A DNA stretch of 64,000 bases from contig CALTYZ010000012.1 in NCBI GenBank assembly GCA_943913645.1, positions 1 to 64,000 of the forward strand, read 5' to 3'. The notes beneath the pieces were generated by a model. That model ran no database searches. It saw only the letters and a program-made list of their open reading frames with translations, and was not told where the DNA came from. Origin of the DNA: an uncultured Corynebacterium sp. Lineage in GTDB: Bacteria > Actinomycetota > Actinomycetes > Mycobacteriales > Mycobacteriaceae. Made by a program: the position numbers and the translations under genes. Shown here piece after piece: positions 1 through 10,046 of this stretch (position 1 is the stretch's first letter; each line of letters opens with the position of its first letter).

Positions 1-53
1 GAACAGCTGAGAGTGCGCCTGCCGATCTGCTAGAGTCCAAGGTGTCAACCACA

Positions 54-88
54 GGGTTGTTACCCGCGTTTGGACGTGGGGCAAGACC
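54..88 (+). promoter_or_regulatory. Ribonucleic antiterminator (RAT) element
   Basis: The leader RNA reads GGGTTGTTACCCGCG, a short loop, then GTGGGGCAAGACC. This follows the classic BglG/LicT/SacY RAT layout, in which a GGNTTGTTACT-type 5' arm pairs with a GCAAAACC-type 3' arm. The 3' arm (83-88) is also the first arm of the terminator that follows, so the two structures exclude each other. A BglG-family antiterminator is encoded two genes down. Antitermination here is inference from sequence form and gene context. Confidence 0.82.
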
Positions 89-128
89 TGGGAGGGTGCG
101 GTATTTTCGCGTCCCCCGGGTCTTTTTT
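83..128 (+). terminator. Leader terminator ahead of ptsG-like gene
   Basis: AAGACCTGGGAGG (83-95) pairs with CCCCCGGGTCTT, allowing G-U pairs, and is followed by a run of T (123-128). It ends 29 nt before the permease start codon and shares 83-88 with the RAT, so antiterminator binding would block it. Confidence 0.8.
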
Positions 129-157
129 CGTGTTGCCGTTAAGGAAGGAGTCTTATC

Positions 158-2275
158 ATGGCAACCACACTGGCTGACCTGAATTCCCAGGCTGCCGATA
201 TTCTCGCCGGCGTCGGCGGGGCAGACAACGTCTCCTCGCTGACCCACTGTGCAACCCGCCTGCGCTTCGAACTGCATGACGCATCCTTGGCCGACAAGGC
301 CCGCCTTGAAGCAAACCCTAAGGTCATGGGTGCCGTGCCGCAGGGCGGAAGCCACTACCAGGTCATTGTCGGTGGCGATGTTGCCACCGTGTACAACGCC
401 ATCAACAGCCTGCCTGAGATGCAAGGCCACAGGGAGCTGTCGAATGAGGCAGTCAAGGCGGCCAACCGCGCTAAAGCAAAAGGCAAACTGCCGTGGGTCG
501 ATGCGTTTTTTGAGTACCTCTCCGACTCATTCCGCCCGATCTTGGGTGTGCTGCTTGGCGCTTCGCTGATCATCGCGTTTGCTGCGGTGATGGACGCGTT
601 CGGTGTTGCTGCTTTCCAGGCAGAGGTGAAGACCCCGACCTGGCAGTTCATCGATGCGATGTGGCGATCGGTGTTCTTCTTCTTGCCGGTGATGGTCGCC
701 TATAACGCGGGCAAAAAGCTAGGTATTGACGGCTGGGTTCCCGCCGCTATCATGCTCGCCCTGTTCACGCCGGAATTCAACGGCTTAATGGAGCATCCGG
801 ATGCGGTGATCACGCACAATGCTCTGCTTGGTAGAGACGTGGCAAGTGTGACCGTCATGGGGCTACCAATGTTCTTGCCAGACTATGGTGGCAACGTCTT
901 CGTGCCGTTGATCATGGCGGCAATAGCGGCACTGGTGTACAAGGGATTGCAGAAAATCATCCCCTCAGCAGTGCACATGGTTTTCGTGCCATTTCTCACC
1001 CTGCTGGTGATGATCCCATTTACCGCAATCGTGATCGGCCCGTTGGGCTACGCGCTCGGCGCGTGGATTGGTACCGGTTTGGCGTGGCTCAATGGCAACG
1101 CGCCGTTCATCTTCGCCATCCTCATTCCGATGCTCTATCCGTTCCTGGTGCCCCTTGGTCTGCACTGGCCGCTCAACGCGCTCATGCTGGTCAACATCGG
1201 CACCCTTGGCTACGACTTCATTCAAGGCCCGATGGGTGCTTGGAACTTCGCGTGCTTTGGCGCGACGGCTGCCGTGTTTGCACTCTCGCTGCGTGACAAG
1301 GACCCCTTGATGCGCCAAACGTCCGGTTCAGCGTTGGCTGCTGGGCTGTTCGGCGGTATCTCTGAGCCCTCGCTCTACGGTATTCACCTGCGCTACAAGC
1401 GCATATATCCGCGCATGTTGGTCGGCTGCTTCGCAGGTGGTCTGACCATCGCGATCTTGGGCGCCCCGTTTGGTGGTGTGAAGACGAACGCGTTCGTCTT
1501 CACGTCACTGCTGACCATCCCGGTATTCAGCCCGGCTTGGGTGTACATGATCGCGATCGCTGTGGCGTTTTTCACGGCATTCGCCGTCATTTTCATCACC
1601 GACTACCGCACGCCGGAGGAAAAACAGGAAGCGCTAGAGCGCGCTCGGCAGCAGGTCAATGCGTTAGATGAGATCACCGAATCCGCTCCCGCGGTACCAG
1701 CAGCGGCGGCGGCACCGGCGGCACCCGCTGCGGCGGCTGCTCCTGCGGCTGCCGCAACCAGCGCGCCGGAGACCACCGCAGCCACTACTGTCACCCGCAC
1801 AGCACACACTGCGCATACGGTGCAGGCTCCGCTCGCCGGGGAAAGTGTGGCTATGGGTGCTATTGCAGACCCCGCGTTTGCCGCGGGCGCGCTTGGTCAA
1901 GCTGTGGGTGTGATTCCGCCTGCGACAACCACCACCGCACAGGTTGTCGCGCCGGTAGCTGGCAAGGTCATCTCCGTGGCAAAAACGGGCCACGCCTACG
2001 GCATCAAGACCGATGACGGGGTGGAAATCTTGGTGCACATCGGCATTGACACCGTCAAGTTGGAAGGTGCCGGCTTCACCCCACTGGTGGAACGCAAACA
2101 GCAGGTACAAGCTGGTGACGTGTTGGCTGAGGTTGACTTCGCCTCCATCCGTGACGCAGGGGTTGACCCAACGGTGATCACGACCGTCGTCAATGCGAAA
2201 AAGCTCACCGCAGTCGAAGACATTGCACCTGGCACAGTGGCCGAAGGTGATGCGGTGATGGAGGTGAAACCCTAG
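158..2275 (+). CDS. ptsG: PTS glucose-type permease, EIIBCA (PtsG-like)
   Basis: Membrane permease that imports and phosphorylates a sugar at the cost of PEP. The 705 residues hold an EIIB domain first (phospho-accepting Cys31 in LTHCATRLRF), then EIIC with about ten membrane segments (roughly 120-490), an Ala-rich linker (about 525-570) and EIIA (phospho-His627 in LVHIGID). Segments such as GLHWPLNA, YDFIQGPMGAWNFACFG and ISEPSLYG match the C. glutamicum glucose permease PtsG as I remember it, better than the beta-glucoside or sucrose permeases. The start follows the RBS AAGGAAGGAG. It leads a cluster with the antiterminator and ptsI. The RAT/terminator leader implies substrate-induced antitermination, whereas C. 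glutamicum ptsG is known for SugR repression. Exact sugar not proven. Confidence 0.9.
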   Translation: MATTLADLNSQAADILAGVGGADNVSSLTHCATRLRFELHDASLADKARLEANPKVMGAVPQGGSHYQVIVGGDVATVYNAINSLPEMQGHRELSNEAVKAANRAKAKGKLPWVDAFFEYLSDSFRPILGVLLGASLIIAFAAVMDAFGVAAFQAEVKTPTWQFIDAMWRSVFFFLPVMVAYNAGKKLGIDGWVPAAIMLALFTPEFNGLMEHPDAVITHNALLGRDVASVTVMGLPMFLPDYGGNVFVPLIMAAIAALVYKGLQKIIPSAVHMVFVPFLTLLVMIPFTAIVIGPLGYALGAWIGTGLAWLNGNAPFIFAILIPMLYPFLVPLGLHWPLNALMLVNIGTLGYDFIQGPMGAWNFACFGATAAVFALSLRDKDPLMRQTSGSALAAGLFGGISEPSLYGIHLRYKRIYPRMLVGCFAGGLTIAILGAPFGGVKTNAFVFTSLLTIPVFSPAWVYMIAIAVAFFTAFAVIFITDYRTPEEKQEALERARQQVNALDEITESAPAVPAAAAAPAAPAAAAAPAAAATSAPETTAATTVTRTAHTAHTVQAPLAGESVAMGAIADPAFAAGALGQAVGVIPPATTTTAQVVAPVAGKVISVAKTGHAYGIKTDDGVEILVHIGIDTVKLEGAGFTPLVERKQQVQAGDVLAEVDFASIRDAGVDPTVITTVVNAKKLTAVEDIAPGTVAEGDAVMEVKP

Positions 2276-2286
2276 GCTAAAGCGGT

Positions 2287-3072
2287 ATGCAAGTCCTGCG
2301 CGTGTTCAACAACAACGTGGTCCTCGCGCGTCGCGGGGGCCAGGAAGTTGTGGCGACCGGGCGCGGGATTGGGTTTAACGTGAAACCAGGTAGTCGCATC
2401 GACCCGGCTGATGTGGAACGCGTCTACGTGCCCGCAGCGACGGTAAGCGCAGTTGCGCACTGCCTGGCCGCAGAACACGTCCAGGCCACCCCGAGCCTGG
2501 TCACCGCGATTGCCGATCATGTTAGCTTCGCAGTTGAGCGAGCGCTTGCAGCCCACAGCGTGAGCTACCCGCTACACGACGAAATCGTCAGCCTCTACCC
2601 AAACGAACACGCCGTTGCGCTGCGAGTCATTGAGCGACTGAACCACCACCTGGCCGCACCTCTGCCGGAAGCTGAAGCCACCGCGATCGCACTGCACCTC
2701 GTCAACGCGGACTTCGCGCCTGGGGATTTATCGCGCACCTATGCGATGACGGATTTAATTCAGCAGGTGCTTGATGTGGTGGGGCAGGATATGGGGGTGG
2801 GGTTCAAGGGGGCGTCGTTAAGCAAAGCCCGTTTTATTACCCATCTGCGTTACCTGCTTGCACGACTGGAGCGCGGTGAGCGAGTCAGTGCTGACATCAG
2901 TGTGCTCAACGACCAGCTTTTAACCGCGTACCCACGGGAAATAGCCTGCGCGCGTAAGGTGGCGAGTGTTATCGAATTGCGCTGCAATCAACCTTTGAAC
3001 GAAGACGAAATCGCCTACCTCGGCCTGCACATCGCAAGGTTGCAGGCCACTGAAAGGAACCATCATGACTGA
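2287..3072 (+). CDS. PRD-type transcription antiterminator (BglG/LicT family)
   Basis: RNA-binding regulator of 261 residues. The N-terminal CAT domain (about 1-55, VLRVFNNNVVLAR and GRGIGFNVKPG) binds RAT hairpins. Two PTS regulation domains follow with the expected histidines: His78 (ADHVSF) and His137 in PRD1, His186 and His248 (LGLHIARL) in PRD2. In this family EII-mediated phosphorylation of PRD1 inhibits, and HPr-mediated phosphorylation of PRD2 activates. The target is very likely the RAT at 54-88. It starts 11 nt after the permease gene. A -10-like TAGGCT (2274-2279) lies 8 nt before the ATG and no RBS is visible, so an extra leaderless transcript is possible. Its end overlaps ptsI by 8 bp. 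Confidence 0.9.
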   Translation: MQVLRVFNNNVVLARRGGQEVVATGRGIGFNVKPGSRIDPADVERVYVPAATVSAVAHCLAAEHVQATPSLVTAIADHVSFAVERALAAHSVSYPLHDEIVSLYPNEHAVALRVIERLNHHLAAPLPEAEATAIALHLVNADFAPGDLSRTYAMTDLIQQVLDVVGQDMGVGFKGASLSKARFITHLRYLLARLERGERVSADISVLNDQLLTAYPREIACARKVASVIELRCNQPLNEDEIAYLGLHIARLQATERNHHD

Positions 3073-4756
3073 GCGCACCGTCCTGTACGGGATCGGCGTG
3101 TCTGCAGGCACCGCATCCGGCCCTGTCACGGTTGTCACCCCCGCTGTGGGCATCGATGAACACGAACCGGCATCCGTTGACCCGGAGGCAGACGGCCAGC
3201 GGGTGCGCACCGCACTCGACGAGGTCGCCGCCTCCCTGCAGGAGCGCGCCGCCCACGCCAACTCGGACACCTCAAAGGCCGTGCTCGAAGCCACCGCCAC
3301 TCTCGCCACCGACAAAGGCTTGATCCGCGGGATTGACAAAGAGCTGAAAAAGGGTGCGGGGGTGACCAAAGCTATCCACGATGCGGTTGAGATCTACGCC
3401 ACGAAACTGCGCAAACTCGGCGGCTACATGGCTGAGCGCGTCACCGATTTGTATGACATCCGCGACCGTGCCACCGCGCGGGTACGCAACTTACCGGAAC
3501 CAGGTGTGCCCGCGCTCGCGCAGCCGTCGATCATTGTCGCCGAAGACCTCGCCCCGGCAGAGACAGCAACTCTCGATCCGGAGCAAGTCTTAGGCATTGT
3601 CACCGAGGCCGGTGGAGCCACCTCCCACACCGCGATCCTGGCTGCACAGCTCGGCATCCCCGCGACAGTGCAGGTCAAAGGCATCTCGGAAGCGGTAGTG
3701 GACAACCCGCAGCTCGCGCTCGATGGTGGGGTGGGCGAAGTCATCGTCGCCCCGAACGACTCTGATGTCGCAGAACTGGAGGAGCGCTCACGCCGTCGTG
3801 CCGCGGCCCTGGCGGGCTCGTCCGGCGAAGGCGCGACACGCGATGGCACCAAGGTGAAACTCTTGGCCAATATCGGCACCGCCGAGGATGCCGCGAAAGC
3901 CGCAGAGTACGACCTGGAAGGCTCCGGGCTGTTTCGCACCGAGTTCCTCTTCCTCGACCGCGACGCCGCGCCCAGCCTAGAAGAACAGACCGCGACATAC
4001 ACCGCTGTCTTGCAGGCGTTTGACGGCCGGCGAGTCGTGGTACGCACACTTGACGCAGGCGCAGACAAGCCGCTGTCTTTTGCTGATCTTGGCCCGGAAG
4101 AAAACCCGGCACTTGGTCGGCGCGGCCTGCGCCTGTCAATGGCGCGCGAGGATCTGCTTGAAACCCAACTCGAAGCTTTGGCCAACGCGCACCGTGCGGT
4201 CAGCAACGCAGACCTGTGGGTCATGGCGCCGATGGTGGCCACCGTGGAGGAAACAACATGGTTTGCCGACCGCGCCCGCGCCCACGGTCTGCCCAAAGTC
4301 GGCGTCATGGTGGAAACACCCGCTGCGGCCATCCTGTCCAACCGGATCCTGACTGTGGCTGATTTCGCCTCCATTGGCACCAACGATTTGTCCCAGTACA
4401 CGATGGCAGCTGACCGCATGCAAGGCGAACTCGCTGAGCTGCTTTCACCATGGCAGCCAGCAATGCTCGCGATGGTGCGCGCAACCTGTCGCGGCGGTGA
4501 CGCCACCGGCAAACCCATCGGGGTGTGCGGGGAGGCGGGCGGCGACCCACTCATGGCACTCGTACTGGTGGGTCTTGGGGTGAAGTCGCTATCCATGGCG
4601 CCGGGCAAGGTGCGCGCGGTGCGCGCCGCGCTTCGCCTGCATGACTTTGATACCTGCCGCCAGATGGCGAACTACGCCGTGGATGCCCCCACCGCCGCCG
4701 ATGCGCGCGAGGCGGTGCTCGCCATCGCCGACCCGGTGCTGCGCGATCTGCTGTAG
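3065..4756 (+). CDS. ptsI: PTS enzyme I (PEP-protein phosphotransferase)
   Basis: Cytoplasmic enzyme that takes phosphate from PEP and passes it to HPr, feeding all PTS permeases. The 563 residues match the family length. The active-site His188 sits in GGATSHTAI; the PEP-binding barrel carries GLFRTEFLF, the GVMVETPAA block and the IGTNDLSQYT signature. The ATG at 3065 follows GAAAGGA and overlaps the antiterminator gene by 8 bp, so the two are translationally coupled. A general PTS enzyme downstream of one permease's antitermination switch means its level may partly follow that sugar. No ptsH lies in the window. Confidence 0.97.
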   Translation: MTERTVLYGIGVSAGTASGPVTVVTPAVGIDEHEPASVDPEADGQRVRTALDEVAASLQERAAHANSDTSKAVLEATATLATDKGLIRGIDKELKKGAGVTKAIHDAVEIYATKLRKLGGYMAERVTDLYDIRDRATARVRNLPEPGVPALAQPSIIVAEDLAPAETATLDPEQVLGIVTEAGGATSHTAILAAQLGIPATVQVKGISEAVVDNPQLALDGGVGEVIVAPNDSDVAELEERSRRRAAALAGSSGEGATRDGTKVKLLANIGTAEDAAKAAEYDLEGSGLFRTEFLFLDRDAAPSLEEQTATYTAVLQAFDGRRVVVRTLDAGADKPLSFADLGPEENPALGRRGLRLSMAREDLLETQLEALANAHRAVSNADLWVMAPMVATVEETTWFADRARAHGLPKVGVMVETPAAAILSNRILTVADFASIGTNDLSQYTMAADRMQGELAELLSPWQPAMLAMVRATCRGGDATGKPIGVCGEAGGDPLMALVLVGLGVKSLSMAPGKVRAVRAALRLHDFDTCRQMANYAVDAPTAADAREAVLAIADPVLRDLL

Positions 4757-4772
4757 CACTGCTGTAACCCTC

Positions 4773-4789
4773 GTTCGCTAGCGGCGAAC
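4773..4789 (+). promoter_or_regulatory. ClgR-type operator upstream of clpC
   Basis: GTTCGC-TAGCG-GCGAAC is a perfect 6-bp inverted repeat. It fits the actinobacterial ClgR motif core (CGCY-NAN-RGCG) except for the central A. ClgR is known to activate clp genes in corynebacteria. It lies 121 bp upstream of the clpC start. Confidence 0.65.
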
Positions 4790-4843
4790 ATTCACTGTGA
4801 CCAGGTCTTACATGCTCTGTTGCCGAAGGACCCTGTCCGAGGC

Positions 4844-4871
4844 GGGAAGTTGCGTAGGGCCTGCGCGTTAT
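4844..4871 (+). promoter_or_regulatory. SigH-type promoter of clpC
   Basis: GGGAAG (4844-4849), a 16-bp spacer and CGTTAT (4866-4871) resemble the stress sigma factor SigH consensus (GGGAA ... CGTT) of corynebacteria and mycobacteria. It lies about 40 bp before the clpC ATG, downstream of the ClgR-like box. Confidence 0.55.
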
Positions 4872-4910
4872 GGTTGGTGAAGTTCAGTATTGAGAAAAAG
4901 GGGTAGCCAC

Positions 4911-7625
<2,715 letters not shown>

Positions 7626-7712
7626 CCAACACGAGCCCGGACAACACGAGCCGCGGTGTTGCCCGTGGCTTCAACCCCTAGAGACACCTCTGCGCAACGA
7701 AGGAGCATGACG

Positions 7713-7883
7713 ATGGGCCTGCAATACCGCAAGAAGTACAAGATCGGCAAGAACTCCTGGTGGAACCAGACTGGTACCGGAGGATCGGTATCAACCAAGA
7801 TCGGCCCGATGACGTTGAACTCCCGCGGCGGAGTGTGGGTGAATCTGCCTGGCGGGATGACCTATCGCGGCAGGTGGAAGTAA
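7713..7883 (+). CDS. Small DUF4236-like basic protein
   Basis: A 56-residue basic protein beginning MGLQYRKKYKIG, with the Gly/Ser-rich beta-hairpin pattern GTGGSVSTKIGPMTLNSRGG. It resembles the short DUF4236 domain (pattern MGFRFRKS.KIGP...GPRG). The start is chosen because AAGGAG (7700-7705) lies 7 nt before it; an ATG 6 nt upstream would be too close to the RBS. It follows clpC by 87 bp and its last 22 bp overlap the 3' end of mutY on the opposite strand. Function unknown. Confidence 0.7.
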   Translation: MGLQYRKKYKIGKNSWWNQTGTGGSVSTKIGPMTLNSRGGVWVNLPGGMTYRGRWK

Positions 7884-8746
7884 CCAGCGGCGTCTTGGGT
7901 GGCCAGACCGTCTTCAAGTAATGAAAACAGCGCGCGTGAACGCTGTGCTGCGTCCGGCCACACCACATCAATCGCTGATTGCGGCACCGGGCCGTGCGCT
8001 TCGCGTAGCACGCGCATTATCTTGCCGCGTACCTGGCGGTCAGTGCCGGCGAACTTCTGCACCGGGGGCCGATAGTCGCTGGCTGGCTGACCAGCTGCAA
8101 GCCACGCACACTGCGTGATCGGGCACTGCTCACACGCCGGCTGTTTCGCGCGGCAGACAAGTGCTCCAAGTTCCATCAGGCCCACCGAAAACTTCGGGCC
8201 GTGTTCGCGGGGTAGCAGCTCCGCGATCTCTGCAACCTCAGCTTTGCGCGGCTTCAGGTTTTCCACACCGCGTACCGCGCGTGCATACACTCGGCGCACG
8301 TTCGTGTCCACCACCGCCACATTCTGCCCGTAGGCAAAACACGCCACCGCGCGCGCCGTGTACTCTCCGACACCGGGCAGCGTGAGGAGTGCCTCCACGC
8401 TCTGCGGCACAACTCCGCCGTGTTCATCCACAATCACCTGCGCGCACTCTTTAAGGCGTAAGGCTCGCCGCGGGTAGCCAAGCGACCCCCAGGCGCGAAG
8501 CACTTCATCAGTGCCAGCGGCGGCGAACGCTGCAGGGGTGGGCCAGCGCTCAATCCAGGCGCGCCAAATCGGTGCGACGCGCTCAACCTGGGTTTGGTGG
8601 CTCATTACTTCGCTGAGCAGCACCCCCCAAACGCTGGTGCCCGGTTCGCGCCATGGCAGCGCGCGGGCGTGCTCGCGGTACCAGGCGATGATTTCAGGTG
8701 GATTTATCACTGTCTTAGCCACAGTATCTGCCACAATATACTGCAT
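7862..8746 (-). CDS. mutY: A/G-specific adenine glycosylase MutY
   Basis: Base-excision repair glycosylase that removes A paired with 8-oxoG. Visible are the helix-hairpin-helix LPGVGEYTARAV, the catalytic Asp in VVDTNVRRV, WREPGTSVWGVLLSEVMSHQTQV near the N-terminus, and a Cys cluster for the 4Fe-4S centre. The last two cysteines are four residues apart (CPITQC) where the family usually has five. Up to 294 residues if the ATG at 8746 is used; GTG codons 12 and 24 nt inside are possible and no RBS decides. The open frame continues far upstream, but that part is antisense to the carbonic anhydrase. The ATG overlaps the divergent neighbour's ATG. Confidence 0.93.
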   Translation of the reverse strand: MQYIVADTVAKTVINPPEIIAWYREHARALPWREPGTSVWGVLLSEVMSHQTQVERVAPIWRAWIERWPTPAAFAAAGTDEVLRAWGSLGYPRRALRLKECAQVIVDEHGGVVPQSVEALLTLPGVGEYTARAVACFAYGQNVAVVDTNVRRVYARAVRGVENLKPRKAEVAEIAELLPREHGPKFSVGLMELGALVCRAKQPACEQCPITQCAWLAAGQPASDYRPPVQKFAGTDRQVRGKIMRVLREAHGPVPQSAIDVVWPDAAQRSRALFSLLEDGLATQDAAGYFHLPR

Positions 8747-9347
8747 GCCTACAACGAAGAGTCCGCGGGAAGTGTGGGATGAACTTCTCGCCGGTAACGA
8801 GCGTTTTGCCACCGATGCCACCACCACACCGAACCGCGACCCGCACCGGCGCGAAGAGATCCGGGGCGGGCAAGATCCAATTGCCGTAGTCATCGCGTGC
8901 AGCGATTCGCGAGTACCAGTTGAGTTGCTTTTCGACGCCGGCTTTGGCGACATCTTCGTCATCCGCACCGCCGGCGGCTGCGTGGACGCGGCGGTCAGCG
9001 CCTCTGTGGAGTACGCTGTTGACGCGCTTGGTGTGTCGCTTGTGCTGTTTTTATCCCACGAAGGTTGCGGCGCGATCGGCGCAGCAATCAAGGCCGTGGA
9101 CGAGTCGGAAATTCCGCATGGGCTCACCCGCGTGTTCGTGGAAAAGATCGCCCCATCTGTGTTGGAAGCACGCTCTGAGGGGTGCACTGATGCCCCGGCG
9201 ATTGAAGAGGCACACGCCAAGATCATGGCCCAGCACCTGGAGGACCGCATTCCCGCGATCAAAGCCCGCAACGTGGGTGCGGTGGGGGCGAGATACCACC
9301 TTGATAGCGGCCGCGTCGACACCATTTATGAACATTTCGGCAGTTAA
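8745..9347 (+). CDS. Beta-carbonic anhydrase
   Basis: Zinc enzyme interconverting CO2 and bicarbonate. The 200-residue protein has the beta-class zinc ligands and dyad: Cys-x-Asp-x-Arg in ACSDSRVP and His-x2-Cys in SHEGCGA, plus VIRTAGG. The ATG shares two bases with the divergent mutY ATG. No Shine-Dalgarno is visible; CACAAT (8732-8737) lies 7 nt before the ATG and would fit a leaderless transcript, though TATACT at 8737-8742 complicates this. Corynebacteria need such an enzyme to supply bicarbonate to carboxylases. Confidence 0.93.
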   Translation: MPTTKSPREVWDELLAGNERFATDATTTPNRDPHRREEIRGGQDPIAVVIACSDSRVPVELLFDAGFGDIFVIRTAGGCVDAAVSASVEYAVDALGVSLVLFLSHEGCGAIGAAIKAVDESEIPHGLTRVFVEKIAPSVLEARSEGCTDAPAIEEAHAKIMAQHLEDRIPAIKARNVGAVGARYHLDSGRVDTIYEHFGS

Positions 9348-9356
9348 AGTTGGTCT

Positions 9357-10046
9357 ATGACCAACCAGCGACCGACCGACCAGCGACCGCTGCCTGCTGA
9401 GATTTACATGCGCCGCCGGCTGGCCGCGTTGCTCATTCTTCTTGTTGTTGTGGGGCTGGTGGTCTGGGGGCTGAGCGCCTGGGCACGAAACAAGGACCCA
9501 GAGAGCGCAGCAACTGTGCCGACCACACCTGTTGCTGAGACCTCAGTACAGGACTCAAAACAGGACCAGGACGAATCAGCCGAGCAGACGGTGACGGAAA
9601 CGGTGACGTCGACAAGCAAACAGCGCCCCGAGGGCGGCGCGCAGCCGGTGGCGAAGGGGGCCTGCGACATCAACGACCTGCGGGTCAGTGCGCTTAGCGA
9701 GCAACCGTCATACGCGGAGGGGGAGCAGCCGGTGTTCTACATGGAGGTGTTCAACCCCACCGACACTGACTGTGTGGTTGAGCTTGAAGATGACACGCTG
9801 CGCTTCGAGGTTTATGACATGGCCACGAACCAGCGCATCTGGGCGGACACGGACTGTTCCTCCGCAGTGGTGACCGGCTCGCAAACATTTGCGGCTGGGG
9901 ATAAGCGCACGTTTCAGGCGCGCTGGTCTGGGTCCGGGTCGCAGCCGGGGCAGTGCTCTGAGCGCCAGCCAGTCGCACCCGGGTCGTATTACCTGCACAC
10001 GGTGATTGGGGAAAATGCTTCAGCTCCGGCGCCTTTCAACCTCTAA
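9357..10046 (+). CDS. Membrane-anchored protein with BsuPI-like extracellular domain
   Basis: A 229-residue protein with a short basic cytoplasmic stretch, one membrane helix (about 20-42, LLILLVVVGLVVWGL), a Thr/Gln/Glu-rich stalk (about 45-100) and an extracellular domain of about 125 residues. That domain has four cysteines, enough for two disulfides, and a pattern (VFYMEVFNPTDTDC, LRFEVYDMATNQRIWAD, FAAGDKRTFQARW) like the Ig-fold BsuPI-type domain. TAAAGT (9345-9350) lies 6 nt before the ATG, so a leaderless transcript is plausible. It converges with radA, overlapping 4 bp. Conserved in corynebacteria; function unknown. Confidence 0.8.
   Translation: MTNQRPTDQRPLPAEIYMRRRLAALLILLVVVGLVVWGLSAWARNKDPESAATVPTTPVAETSVQDSKQDQDESAEQTVTETVTSTSKQRPEGGAQPVAKGACDINDLRVSALSEQPSYAEGEQPVFYMEVFNPTDTDCVVELEDDTLRFEVYDMATNQRIWADTDCSSAVVTGSQTFAAGDKRTFQARWSGSGSQPGQCSERQPVAPGSYYLHTVIGENASAPAPFNL

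Noticed and set aside
3424..4608. Long open frame (394 codons) on the minus strand inside ptsI
   Set aside because: Ser/Arg/Thr-rich low-complexity product, no RBS, fully antisense to a clear ptsI; a by-product of high-GC codon bias.
8747..9325. Upstream extension of the mutY frame
   Set aside because: It is antisense to the carbonic anhydrase, and the product lacks MutY character before the NPPEIIAWY region.
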